From: Pseudofabraea citricarpa
Lineage: Eukaryota; Ascomycota; Leotiomycetes; Helotiales; Dermateaceae
Direction: 5' to 3'
Assembly: GCA_029641185.1 (NCBI GenBank)
Contig: JAPWGK010000003.1
Span: forward strand, 2,108,001-2,172,000
Length of the DNA stretch: 64,000 nucleotides
Below are positions 25,607-37,311 of the stretch, piece by piece. Under the pieces are notes generated by a model. That model did no database searches. It saw only the letters and a list, made by a program, of their open reading frames with translations, and was not told where the DNA came from. The translations under genes were made by a program, and so were the position numbers. Positions within the stretch are counted from its first letter, which is position 1. Each line of letters starts with the position of its first letter.

Positions 25607-28451
25607 ATGGACGGTCTCAGCGGAGCTTCTGGCGTCGTTGCTATTGTCTCTTTCGCCTTACAGCTAGCCGACGGCGCTAGAAAGCTATACAACTTCTGGA
25701 GTTCAGTCGAAGAGGCTCCAGAGAGTATAAGGCGCATCGCCGTAGACTTGAAGCTTTTGTCTAATGTTCTAACTGAAATCGCGCATCATGGCCAGAAGTA
25801 TGGACATGACAGTTCTGTCACTGACGTTCTAGAAAGCTGTATGTTTTCTTTTTTTCTTCGAGACTCCATGGTGAAGTTGTGAATGTGCTAGCTGAATCGA
25901 TCTAGGCACACAAGATTTGAAAGAAATGACGGATATGACCCAGAAGCTTGAGAGGGAGATGCTGTCCGGTAATCGCAAGAAATGGTCGGCTATCAAGGCG
26001 GTCTTCAAATCTGACAAGATCAACAAATTCCAAGCGAGACTTATGGACGCCAAAAGTACCTTGATATTGGCTCGTCAGACCCTCCTAGAGTATTTACTTT
26101 ATCCCCATCTGGCAGATGTTTGTTCCTGGATCCACTAACATCTGCTAGTAAATCAATACACAAGTATTTTGACCACAGTGGGGAAATGCTTACAGCGATG
26201 ACTCAGGGCATAGCTGTTCTCGAAAAGCAAAGCACGCACATGATTCAAGCCTCTACGCGGATTTCAAATGAACATATGATATTCTCGAGTCAAGAGTTGC
26301 AAGCTCTTGTGGACCGCGTGGCCGCTCAGGTCGCCAACCCATTTATCAGATCGGGATTCAAGGCCGCAATCGAGGCGGCTGTGAAAGATGCTGTAGATAC
26401 AAGAGACAGCGGATCATATATTTCAACGTCACAGGAGCAATCACAAGAAATTGAAAGGGCCACCATTCACCCATTACAGACGTCCAGAAGGAAACGCTTC
26501 TGGATATCTCAGGAAATGAAAAGCGTAGAATGCATGTTTGGAAAGCTCATAGTCCAACGTCATCTAATCCATTCAACGATGTATCATGGGAGTAATTTGG
26601 ACAACAGCTCTTGGGGAGAAGAGAGCGAGATTCGACTTATTTTTAGGCCAGCAGCTTGGTTACTCCGTCTTGGCCTCGCCTACGAATTACGACTGGCATT
26701 TTTCGCGACTTCGTCAAGTTGGAAACAGTCATACCAAGTTTTGCAGCCTGTCCGCGACGACTCCTTGATCTTTGAGTTTTGCAGGACCGGAAACCTGGAA
26801 GGTGTAAAGGCCTTATTGTTCAACAAGAGCGCTTCTGTTTGGGATGTCGACTCTCACGGATGGACACCTTTGTTGGTAAGACTATACAAGTTCTTCGACG
26901 AACCAAATGACGGTCTGCCATCTTGTTCGAGACAAAACCACTTTATTATTTGTTTTACAATATTTCTCTGGCTGATTTTTTTCTCTCTAGTTTGCAGCCC
27001 ATACCCATATGCTGGGAGTTTGTCAGTTGTTGGTAAATCATGGCGCGGACCTAAACGCTGTTTCATACCGGGGATTGTAGGTACTCGCGGCTGTATTCCA
27101 CCAAGTAGAGGCTAACCAGTAGTTAAGATCGTGTATTCAACTATTCTTGGGGTGCCAAGAAGCATTTAACGTGCTTAGCTATCAGCTAGTTCGATCCAAA
27201 GAGGCATACAAGTTTCTTGACCAAATGGTCCAAAAACTTCAATTCTTTGTTTCTAGGGCTGATGATATGAGCTGGTTTTCATCTTATAAGGTGGATCCTG
27301 ATGCTTTTCGGGGTCCCTGTTGCGATGACTATATGCCCAGAGTGGGGGAAATCTCAATATCTGAAACAATGATGGCGCTTCCTGGCATTATGGATTACAT
27401 GATAAGAGGTGTCGCAAGAATACTCCAGGTCCATCACCCGCACGAACCTTGGATATGGGATCTCGTTTTGAGCTTCGAGTTACCTATATCTACAGTTAAA
27501 TGGGCAGTGAGGACTTACCAGGCTTTCATTAACATGAGGTATAGCCCAGAAGACTATTCGCCTATAACAAGATTCATTAGATACGGTAAATGGGACGTCG
27601 TGGAGCTGCTGGCCAGAAATGGAGCGGACCTTCATCACGTTGGGATCGAAACCAAACACAGCCCAGTCCCCGAATCTGTGACATCCATGTCACTTTACAG
27701 TTCTGTCGACTTTTACGCATGGAGGTCAATCTTACAGCGCTTGGGAGTAGACTTGCAACGCTTGGTTGATACGGAAATAAAAAACGGTCGTTTACAGAAA
27801 GACGGGTGGGATATCCAAAGTTTGAAGGCCCTATTCAACCTCAAATTCCGTCCTCAACGCTGCTTTGAGAACCGTGCCAACCGTACTTGTGCTTTCCGAC
27901 ATTATTCTAAGGAAAACAAGAAAATTCAAGATTACGAGGGGCTGCAGAACAAAGTTGAAGATTCGAATAGCAAGACAAGCTCGGCTTGCGGACAAGAATC
28001 CGGGATCATGGTCGAGATTGATTGGCAGAAATTACTACACAGAATTCGACAGAAGAAAAGCCTTAAGGGTTACGTTGAGCAGTACCTTGAAGACTCGGAT
28101 TCTGATACAGAATCTTACGACTGTGATGCTAATCAACAAACAATACGGGCATCTACATCAAGCGACGACATAGAATTACACGATTCCTTGGAAAATTGTA
28201 CATCATCCGATCGTCGCGAAAACTCCTTAGCAAGAAAAACTTCGTCCTACGATGATGGAAACGATGAAAATCCATTCGAAGATTCCGAGTCTGTAGAGCA
28301 TGATTTAGGTGAAGGACAGCTGAAATGGTGCTGTGTCAAATGTTGGTATAGAGAATGCCGTGATAATAGCAAACTTTCATCGCCATCGTTAAAAAAGGAA
28401 GATGATGAAGACGAAGAGCTGTCTCCTTTACTTTTGGATATAAACATTTGA
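25607..28451 (+). CDS. PigL_N-like N-terminus with ankyrin-like repeat region
   Basis: Five exons (25607-25838, 25906-26089, 26149-26875, 26991-27076, 27128-28451) give 850 residues. The first 60 residues (MDGLSGASGVVAIVSFALQL and on) match the fungal N-terminal domain (PigL_N-like) common in STAND and incompatibility-type proteins. Residues about 80-150 are helical and charged. The middle contains an ankyrin-like unit: FEFCRTGNLEGVKALL, then HGWTPLLFAAHTHMLGVCQLL, then NHGADLNAVSYRGL, split by an intron. The last 150 residues are acidic and low in complexity (SDSDTES). No NTP-binding P-loop is seen. The biochemical role is unknown; proteins of this build are often linked to self/non-self recognition. 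All five junctions keep frame, but alternative splicing cannot be excluded. Confidence 0.78.
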
Positions 28452-29070
28452 GTATATAGTCATAACTAATTTACAAGTAATACATCTATTGTAGAGCAAT
28501 AAAATCCCTAAACCAAAGGTGCAAGAAACTTTATAATGGCCTTATCGTTGTTGCATTTGATTGCTACTGTTTGCGTCAGCAAACCTCAAGGCCAATATCG
28601 GGCAGAAGAAAATCTGCTCACCGTAATAAGGTGATATCCCACCCAGTGACTTGGTCCAGCGGGTATGTTGCCCCTGTACCTTTTTCAAATCAATCATCCA
28701 TAGAGAGGCATTCTTGGGATTGCTTCCTTGATCTTCTTCAATACCAAGTACGCATTGTAGAATGAAAACGTATACGTCTTGGTGCGACATATTCTAAGGA
28801 ACCCAGCTTTCTAGAGAAGGCGTGGAAAGATAGGACTTGGAAAACAAGATTAGACAATATTAGGCATTGGGGGTTCTATTTAATAGGTCGTGCTAACAAG
28901 AATGAAGTGGCCGGAGTAAATTGGGAGATCTGTAAGCTCTCCAGGGTACAATTCAAGCAGTTGAAAACGTCACCAACGGTCTCCTTCGTCACTGCGAACC
29001 TAAGCGAACTGACGATTAGCCCAGCTTTGCTCCCTCCAAACTACATAGCATTGTGGGTACAAGCTTGCGA
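28452..29070. other. Intergenic, no supported gene
   Basis: Short overlapping frames on both strands (28542-28790 and 28571-28765) have no domain and are probably chance. The last 150 bases are the promoter of the amidase gene. Confidence 0.45.
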
Positions 29071-31193
29071 ATGCCATCGGTTCGCGTGCAACTATTCTCT
29101 GGGCTGCTGCTTGTCTCGTACATCTGCCACAAGCTTCGCAGACCTACTTTATTATTCCATACGCACACTGCAGAATTTGATGCAAGCGCCATGGAAGACT
29201 TGCATCTTCTCAAGGCGTCAGCCTCTGATCTGCAATCCTTACTGCAGAATGGCGATCTTACCAGTGTCCAGCTCGTCAAGGCTTGTTTCAACCAAGTTAA
29301 GAAGCACGATCGTACAGGCCCCACCCTCCGTGCCATCATCTCTCTTCCTCCAGAGGAACAGCTTCTGGCGATAGCAGAAAATCTTGACCGCGAACGCGCT
29401 GCAGGTACAATACGCGGACCATTTCATGGGATCCCAGTAATTGCAAAGGCAAGTTTAGTGGATTGGTTTAATGGCTAGAGAGGCTGAGCTACGTAGGATT
29501 CCATAAACACTGATCCATCGCTTGGAATGCCAACCACCCTGGGTTCATATGCGTTCGAAAAATCGAGGCCTAAAAAGAGTGCCACGGTCATTGAGACGGT
29601 AGTATCTCTGAATCAAAATTATAATTCCATTGACTGATGTTATGCAGCTTATAGAGCAGGGCCTCATCATTTTCGGGAAAGCAAGTCTTACAGTGAGTGA
29701 TTCTTACACCCGTATCTTCAGAAGATATGCTTACCTTCATAGGAACTTGGAAACTTCAAGTAGGTGCTTGATTTATGCGACAAAGCAAGGCCAATACTAA
29801 CAGACGAAGGGGTGATAATTTGACATCTGGATGGTCTGCTTTCAATGGACAAACACAATCAGCCTATGTCGAAGGGGGTGTGAAGCACAGGGAGATGCGT
29901 CTGGGCCACTCGGTATCAAGTTCCATCCTCTGACGAGAACAGTGACTGACAAATTACAGGCACCTGGTGGATTATCATCAGGTTCTGCGGTTGGGGTGTC
30001 TGCTGGTTACAGCCCGCTTTCCATTGGCACCGAAGCAGACGGTTCTATTTGTACACCAGCCTCTCGCGCGGCATTATTCGGGATGAAGCCGACTGTTGTA
30101 TCGACTTCTATGGATGGAGTCATGGTGATATCTACCTTTTTTGATACAGTGGGGGCGATGGCAAAGACAGTCTCCGATCTCGCCATTATGATTGAGTATA
30201 TCCAACAAGGGCCAGGTCCAAGTAGGTTGCCGGATGACGGCTATCAATCGTTTTTTCAGAAAGATTGGTCCGGTTTGCGGCTAGGATTTGTTGATCCAAG
30301 CAGTTGGTTCCTTCCCCCTTCCCTCGTCGAGCCCATTGAAGAGGTCAATGCTCAGATGGTAAGGCGTTCTGTTCAACAACTCCCATCTTGTTCATTCTCA
30401 CTAAGTGAACTATAAAGAAATCTGCCATCGAAGATGCTATTGACAAGATACGCAAACACGGGGGTGATGTAATCTACCCGGTCGAGCTTCCGCACCCAGT
30501 TCAAGCCGGCTTGTGGGACAAGATGGGAAAGATTATGGGTGCGTTTAAAAGTAAGTTAAGTTGTATTGCTTCTTGCTGATGACACTTAGACTATGAGGCT
30601 CGTGGTGTCGTTGAAACCTACCTTGCTACCCGAAACGACCCCAACATGAAAAGCCTTGAAGACATCATAGATTTCAACGAGAAACATGCAGATCTGGAAC
30701 TGCCAGAAGGTCTTTCTCTTCCCTTGTCCGATAAGTTATCCTTGCTGAACTTTCAGTAGGTTACCCAAATCAAAACGCACTGTTAGATGCTGCGAACCAT
30801 GGAATCACCGCTACAGAGTATGAGGAGATCAAGTTATCATTGAAAAAAGATGCACTCAATGAGGGACTGAGGAAAATCATGAAAGACCAAAACCTAAATG
30901 CCATTCTTGGGCCTACCGATGGTCCTCTTGCAAGCATTGCCGCGGCTGCAGGTTAGATGTCTAATCGCAAATCATGGTGATCGAGTCGTACTGATAAAAT
31001 TACAGGTTCGCCCGTAGCGACGATGCCTTTGGGGTGCCTCAAACTGAATGGACGCCCGTTTGGGTTGTCCGTAATAACGCTGCCCAAGGAAGATAGCGTC
31101 ATTTTTCGGGTCCTGAGCGCCTTTGAGGCCACATTCCCCGACCGTGCCTTGCCACCTCTGCTGGCTGAATCTGTGCAATTGGCAAGTCTATGA
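29071..31193 (+). CDS. Amidase-signature protein with lost cis-serine (ten exons)
   Basis: Ten exons: 29071-29448, 29497-29598, 29648-29692, 29743-29759, 29804-29912, 29960-30358, 30418-30550, 30590-30709, 30760-30951, 31006-31193. Total 560 residues, and every junction keeps frame. A hydrophobic N-terminal segment (QLFSGLLLVSYICHKL) may be a signal or membrane anchor; Met at 29191 is a start without it. The amidase core is recognisable: Lys126 in VIAKDSIN, Ser246 in GTEADGSICTPAS and GMKPT. The family motif G-G-S-[SG] instead reads GGLSSGSA, with Leu222 (codon TTA) at the position of the catalytic cis-Ser. The enzyme may be inactive or altered. Intron 1 starts with GC instead of GT and exon 4 is only 17 bases. 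The rest of the frame is intact, with no stop or frameshift. Confidence 0.85.
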
Positions 31194-31826
31194 TGAAATC
31201 ATCATAGTTTGATACACAATTAGTTTCAGGAAGTAGGAGATATCAGGTGTTTTCGTAATCTCTTTGTCGTCCAGATAATAAATAGAGCTATTCACCTAAT
31301 CTGATTCAAACTGACATTTGCTGAATGTATTCCTCGGAGGCTCTGCACTGCCCAGTTAGTCTTACACTACCAGAATGCATATGCCACTACCAGAGGCTCA
31401 CTACGTTTTCGCACGCCCAGCCCATCGAGGTCCATGGTAATTTATCACATGCAGGATAACTGTGGCATTTAGTTTTCGGTACCAGAGTTAACATACTGTC
31501 AGACGTCTTGTAAACCTACTAAATATCTTTCACAATCAATTCTTGTTAGAGATCGTATTACTTATCACTAAGGAAGATCTCTTACTCCTATTTTCCAGAC
31601 AATTGCTTCGTTAGCAAAAGGCATAAAACGATTAGCCCACGAGGTAACTCGCTTGCTAGCCGAGGTCTGTATACTTCAAGCAGCAAATAAAGCCTTTAGC
31701 AAACACGGGAGGGCCATGAAGGATTCTAAGAAGTATAACTCTTATGGTTCTTTTACTTCAATAAGAAATAACTCGGTATACCAATATATATAAGTTGCCT
31801 TAAAACTATAAAAGAATACAATTCCG
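31194..31826. other. TA-rich intergenic with transposase relic
   Basis: AT content is high and CpG scarce, as expected for sequence mutated by repeat-induced point mutation. It contains the pogo-like fragment described separately. No live gene is supported. Confidence 0.55.
31572..31790 (+). mobile_element. Relic of pogo/Fot1-like transposase C-terminus
   Basis: One frame reads LAKGIKRLAHEVTRLLAEV, then ILQAANKAF and SKHGRAMK, then KYNSYGSFTS. This follows the end of fungal DDE transposases of the pogo/Fot1 group, where a coiled-coil ARGAERxxHE..LLRAEN..L.xANEALSKRRRAKK is followed by GG(S)LT. Only this fragment of about 70 residues is left; the catalytic DDE region and inverted repeats are not visible here. 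Identity is by family memory, not a search. Confidence 0.6.
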
Positions 31827-33854
31827 TTACGTCGAAGTTCCCCGATAAATAGCATACTTCTTATGGTCCTTTTCCAAAGGAGCAACCACACCCTCGTACA
31901 CTAGACTCCTAAAGGTATCAAGATCAAGCCTCTTCTTACTATCCTGAACTCCAAATTCACACCTCAAACACCGTTGTACGACATATCCATATTCCGACCC
32001 TCCTTTCATGTACACAGCATCAATATTGCCAATTGCAACCTGGTAATCATCTGCCACACTCGCCTGGGCTCCGTTCACTGGCAGCACCCAAGAGCGCAAG
32101 TCTTCGAAAGGTTTATTGAGACATAGCTCAATCAACACGATGCCGAGGGCAAAAAGAGTCTTGTTGACGATCAGGTGGCTGAGAAATTGATTCGCTGATT
32201 CACTTTTTGACTGAGTAGTCCCTAAGGCGGCTGGTATGGTGGGGAAGCTGCGCGTTATGAAAGGCTCGCTGATCGAGGGACGATTCTCTGTGTCGATTCC
32301 ATTAAGGAAGAAACAAATATCTCTCTTGCTCCACAGATCGTCAAGCCAAGGTGAATTGTAAAACTGGAGGACTGACGATGCTAATGTGACCGCTAACCCG
32401 AGTCGTTGCTGGCGTGATAACTTGCCGAATTTCCCTGATTCCGAAGAGGCTCTTGACTTGGAAACTAGCATGCTGTCAAGGCTCACATATCTTCGAGCGT
32501 CTTGGACTTGAGAGGTAGTGGTGGCGATTTTGATGCTTGGACAGTGGTCCCGGGAAGCGTCTGAGAGAACTCCTAGATATCTGGATATTGGTGCCGTTCG
32601 GATAGCACTGCATAAGCACTCGATCTTAGGCTCGTTCCTGATTGAGATAGGACGAGCAATGGGAGCTGGCTGCTGGGCAAAGCGGATTTCTAGAATTAAT
32701 ACTTAGACCTGTAGGCTGTGTCTCGGGTGGAGAAAAACACTCACTTCCTGTTGGAGCTTCCTCATAATCTTTGCGATCTGAAAGCTTGAGCCACTTGCGA
32801 AAACGGGAAGACTTTGTCGGTTGTGATATCGATACTCGCTTGGCTTTAGGGTCAAGGCGTGGTTGCGAGTTTTGAGTTAACGATGTGGCCTCCGCCAAAC
32901 CAGCACTATCATCCAAGGTATCAATCGTAACAACCGTCTCTTTCCAAGGAGTATCTTCACTCTCCTGTAAGTCGCCGCTATGTCCGTGGCAATAGGAAAA
33001 GTATACGTGGAATGCGAACGGCTTATTGGCCATCATAGCCATTCCCGGCCCATCAAGCTGCAGATGGGCATTGTGGGCATAAGGACACTTCCAGCTGTTT
33101 TCCAATATCCCATAGAGACCCAGAGTGTGGTTTCGTACCATCTCGAAATAATTCATGAAGGATTTCGTTTGTGGTTCTGTTTGAGGTGCAAGGATCTCGT
33201 TGTTTTGGACAAAGGAAGCAATGTTGCTATTGTATCGTTCGAAGCTCTGAAGTAATGCCTCTCTCTCCTTTCTTCCAAAGCTCCGTCGAATCTTCCTCCA
33301 CTCCCATCCAATTCTAGCACGTCGTTGGCCATATGCATCTTCAGGGTGTGTATTGGGTGCAGCCGACCATTTGGGCTGTACGCAAACATTGATATAAGGT
33401 TAGCTGATGGGTCTGGTCAACCGTTAATCGACGATAGGATAAAGTTGTAACGTACCTTCCCCTCCAAATCAATGTCCAATTTATTCATCAGCATCTTCAT
33501 CACCGATTCCATCTCCCATACTACATCCATGAACGTCTCATACTGCTTTCCAAGCTTCCTCCGAAGCTTTTCCTCGATGTCTTGTGTTCCCCATAACGCA
33601 GTCTCCACCGGAACATCTGCGGCTGGGAAAAGCACATTCGCGTCAGTCGACGACAGCTCTGACAGCAACAATCTTTTGAGTGTACCTTCGTACAGATTCA
33701 ATTGAATGCGCAGCCTAGTCCGAAGAGCTTTGAGGGTCGACTGATAGTGAGAGTAGTCGATGAGCGGGTCGAGGCCGTCGCGATAATGCTCAACAGCAGA
33801 GATTACGAGTGGGATCGCTCCAAGAAGAAAGCCGACGACCTCAGCTCCTGACAT
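31827..33854 (-). CDS. DUF7580-type fungal protein
   Basis: Exons 33854-33456, 33375-32745 and 32689-31827 give 630 residues; junctions are phases 0 and 1. The N-terminus (MSGAEVVGFLLGAIPLVISA) resembles the hydrophobic start of HeLo-like or related fungal accessory proteins, followed by helices around LKALRTRLRIQLNLYE. The C-terminal half has RQQRLGLAVTLASSVLQFYN, SPWLDDLW and LFALGIVLIELCLNKPFEDL, a degenerate kinase-like or DUF7580 C-terminal pattern of widely amplified fungal proteins. I see no kinase catalytic residues. Function unknown; some members sit next to incompatibility genes. It is divergent to the C2H2 protein 0.3 kb away. Confidence 0.8.
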
Positions 33855-34159
33855 GGTTAGATGTTCGAGTCTACTCGAGGAGATGGAGATCGAGACGGGT
33901 TTGTATCAGTCTTCTTCCTGTACAAATTTCGGCTTCAAGAAGAAGAAGGAGAAGTGAGGCTGACCATTCTAGCGACTGCGCGGGGTCGTGAGGGCCAGCC
34001 TGCTCGTCACACCCGCATAACAGAAACTGTCTGTCGTATCAGCCTACCTTCATTCATATTCATCATTTAAGATTTCATCGGAGGCACTGAGCAAACTTCA
34101 TCCTTCCAGTGATTTAGTGATCAGCTATTGCAACTTAATTCTTGGGACAGGAAGTGAGA
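33855..34159. promoter_or_regulatory. Short divergent promoter
   Basis: These 305 bases lie between the starts of the DUF7580-type protein and the AcuF-like protein. No defined binding site is obvious. The short distance suggests shared control, an inference. Confidence 0.4.
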
Positions 34160-36267
34160 ATGCACAACAGCCCCAGGGCCAGGAAACCTCTGGGCGTCTC
34201 GACATTTGATCTTGATGACAAGCAGCCTATCACACAGCCTTGTCAGATAGCACTGGCCTTTGAGGAATCGATCAACAAGTTCAAAGAGTTCTATATTTCC
34301 CTTACAAGTAAGGAATGCAAAGTTGCCAACCAATTCTCCATTTCTCGGATTGGTGACGAGTATGGCCGACTCGGGGTTTGGGGACAGAATTGCGGAGCTG
34401 ATCGTAAGGGACGAGGTTCACTCGACGATTTCTTGCGTGACGATCCAGATTTGAAGTCTATCATCCGTGACATCCTCAAGGACCTTGTTGGAGATCTTGA
34501 CTTTGGTATGTACTCGTTTGGTGGTTCATCATCTATACTTCAACTACCTCAACTAACGCTAGGCCCTCTCATGTCTAGCAACGCGAGTAGCAGATGGCTG
34601 GGAAGAACCAACATCTATGCAGAGGCAAGATCAGGGATATGACTCAGACTCAGACCCCAGTTCGAGTTCGAGTTCGGACTCTGATGCAAGCTCTGCTGAA
34701 AATGCAACTGCTCCTCTTAAACATGGAGAAATTTCAAGGGCATCATCTCTTATATTTGAACATATTCGATCTCTATACAAAGTCTCTGGACTTCTCCGGC
34801 GCCCAAAGGTCCAAGACAAGTATATTCGATCAGCCGCCAAAGACTCCGACAGGCAAAGAATCCTACACTTTTCAACATGGGACCAAGCACACGTCGCCGA
34901 GAAAATGTGGCAGTGGGCACTAGATTTGAATATGAGATACGAGTCTCGAATTGACAGTACAAATTACATTTGTGCACGAGCCGCAGCTGCAAATATGAGA
35001 AGGCGTGAGCAATTGTCATATTGGCAAAAGCATCCTGATGTTACTGAGACACCTAAACAAGTACCAAAAGCCTCTTTAGAGAATTCTGTCGACCCTCTGA
35101 AGCAACGGCTATGGCCTCTCGCTATGAGAGTCCTTCGGTCATCTGCAGAGTTACTGGACAGCGATCAGGCACAAATAGAGACAGCACCGGAGCCTTCTCA
35201 AAAGACGGCTCAAAGTTTTTCAACAGTAGCTCAGTCGGTACTAAATGATAACGAAACATTTTCAGGACGACCGAAAACGGTCTACGCTCCCTCAACAGTA
35301 GGTGCTAGCTGTGGTGCCCGTGTACCAAATCCACCTGATCAGCCAGAGGGCGCTCTCAATTTCGAATGTCCGTATTGTCTCACAACGCTAAACTCGAAAT
35401 CGATGCAGCAGAGACAGTTGTGGAAGTGAGTTTGCAGTACTCATATTGCCTAGAAATTTCGCTTACATCCTCGACAGGAAACATGTTTTCAGAGACCTCA
35501 GACCTTACATCTGTACATTTCAAGATTGCAATAACCCCGAACAATTGTATGTGACACGCCATGACTGGCTGTATCACGAGATGCAAATGCACCGACGCCG
35601 ATGGGTATGTTCTGGCGACTGCGAACTAAGCTTCGGTACCAGAGACGCCATAGAGCTCCATATAAGAGAGAAGCACCCTGAAACCTTTACCGAATTACAA
35701 CTCCCCATCATTATCGACATCTGCGAACGACCAGCAGACCCGAACGAAAATGCCATCTGTCCACTGTGTCCAGCGGAGATGACGCTCTCAAAATTACAAG
35801 TCCACCTTGCGACCCATCTAGAGGAGCTAGCTCTTTTCGTTCTTCCAGTACATATGAGTGATACATCTCAAAGAAGCGGGTCTAATCAGGGTGGTGGTGA
35901 AAACGACGATTCGAGCAGGATGGGAGATCTACCCAGTCTAGGATCTTTTTCTGATGCTGGTGTCGTGCAACATGCCGCCAACGATGACCCTGCTCGTATC
36001 TCCAACCTTGTAAAAGACAAAAATATCGCAGAGGATTCGACTACTGAAGTCCAGAGTTGGCTTGGAATTTCACAAGAGACGGCTTCGTCGCTGTCACCGA
36101 CATCAAAATTGCCGCTACCTTCGACCCCAACAACCACTGAATTGACTATTTATACGCAGATGTATAAGACTGCTCGTAGCAACTGGGAAGCCAATGAGCT
36201 TACGCATCAGTCTTCCAAATCAGTTGGTCTATTCACTGTTCACGATGAACCCGAGTTTGATTATTAG
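34160..36267 (+). CDS. AcuF-like protein with degenerate C2H2 fingers
   Basis: Exons 34160-34505, 34579-35425 and 35478-36267 give 660 residues. The N-terminal part (SRIGDEYGRLGVWGQNCGA, then SLDDFLRDDP) is the conserved helical region of fungal proteins often named oxidoreductase acuF-like. A Ser/Asp-rich linker follows (SDSDPSSSSSSDSD). The zinc-finger region begins at FECPYC and continues across an intron into KKHVFRDLRPYIC and FQDC, then WVCSGDCELSF and AICPLCPAEM; finger spacing is irregular. The likely role is nucleic-acid or protein binding in the nucleus, inferred only from the fingers. The C-terminal 150 residues are low-complexity. The name acuF-like is inherited annotation and does not imply the phosphoenolpyruvate enzyme. 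Confidence 0.78.
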
Positions 36268-37311
36268 GGGCCTGCGCATGGTATACTTCTTAGGAGGTAC
36301 GACTGAAAAGAAGTTATCTCGTATTGATATAAGGCGTATCTATAGAGAATAGCTATAGGTAAACTTAGTAAATTAGCACGATCTGAAAAGGATCTTAGAA
36401 AAATCTTAGCGCTAAAATTATTCTATCAAGTTACCTTAAAAAAGAAATCTCAATTATTTGCTGCGCGTAGTTTATGTGGTTAATTACTTAAATATTACCC
36501 CAAACTGTTTGAACTTACTCAAGTAACACCCGCAGAGTGCTATGTAGCTATTATAGCCTGTGACAGCCTTAGCTTTTCATTAATATCCGATCGAGGTATC
36601 CGCCCATTTTAGATTCGCTGCGAATCCGCGAATCCGAATTTTATAAGTATAGTGACCCCCCGAGTCTGAATGGTTCCACTTTATTACTATAACCTGTTCT
36701 ATAGCCACAAAGGCCACGAAAGCCACGAAGGATATATACTCTAAAAGTAAATAATATAAAGCTATAATAAAAAGAAACATATCCCTCAACACGTCGCAGC
36801 GTTGTCGAAATTAGGCGACCAGATCGCGTAACATGATTACATGACAAGACATTGGCCGACGGCCGACGAAACTCGGCCGTGAAGTTTGAACACCGGATAC
36901 GACCGACAGCCCCACATTTAGCACCAGATCAAATCAAAGCGCAGGGAGAGAGATAGACTTCCAGATAAGGCGGAGGTAACCGATTTACTACTTTTCGATA
37001 AGGCAATGCAGGAGCAGAGTAGCTGGAGGGGAAGGGATTAGAAACACTTTGGAGCGAAAATGAGGGGGAGAAGGGTGTCATCAAATCATTCCTTATTTGC
37101 CAGTGAGGGGAAACGTCTAAGAGAAAAGATATAAGTTCAAGACGACCCCGAGTTAAGTTATAGAGAGAGCTTGTTGTGTACGATCATCCTATTTGACCGT
37201 CAGTTGCTTACCTGCCTTTCTTCTTGTACCTCACACACGTTTATCTGACGGCAACTGATCCATCGCAGAGCTTCAATCACCATTACTCTCATCCTTCTCC
37301 TCTCAATCACC
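36268..37311. other. TA-rich island and oxygenase promoter
   Basis: 36.3-36.8 kb is strongly AT-rich, with many TATA, TTAG and CTAAA words and broken frames, typical of an old mutated repeat. One broken frame (LKLFYQVTLKKKSQLFAARS) hints at former coding sequence that I cannot name. From 36.9 kb the composition returns to normal, and the last 400 bases are probably the promoter of the oxygenase. Confidence 0.5.
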
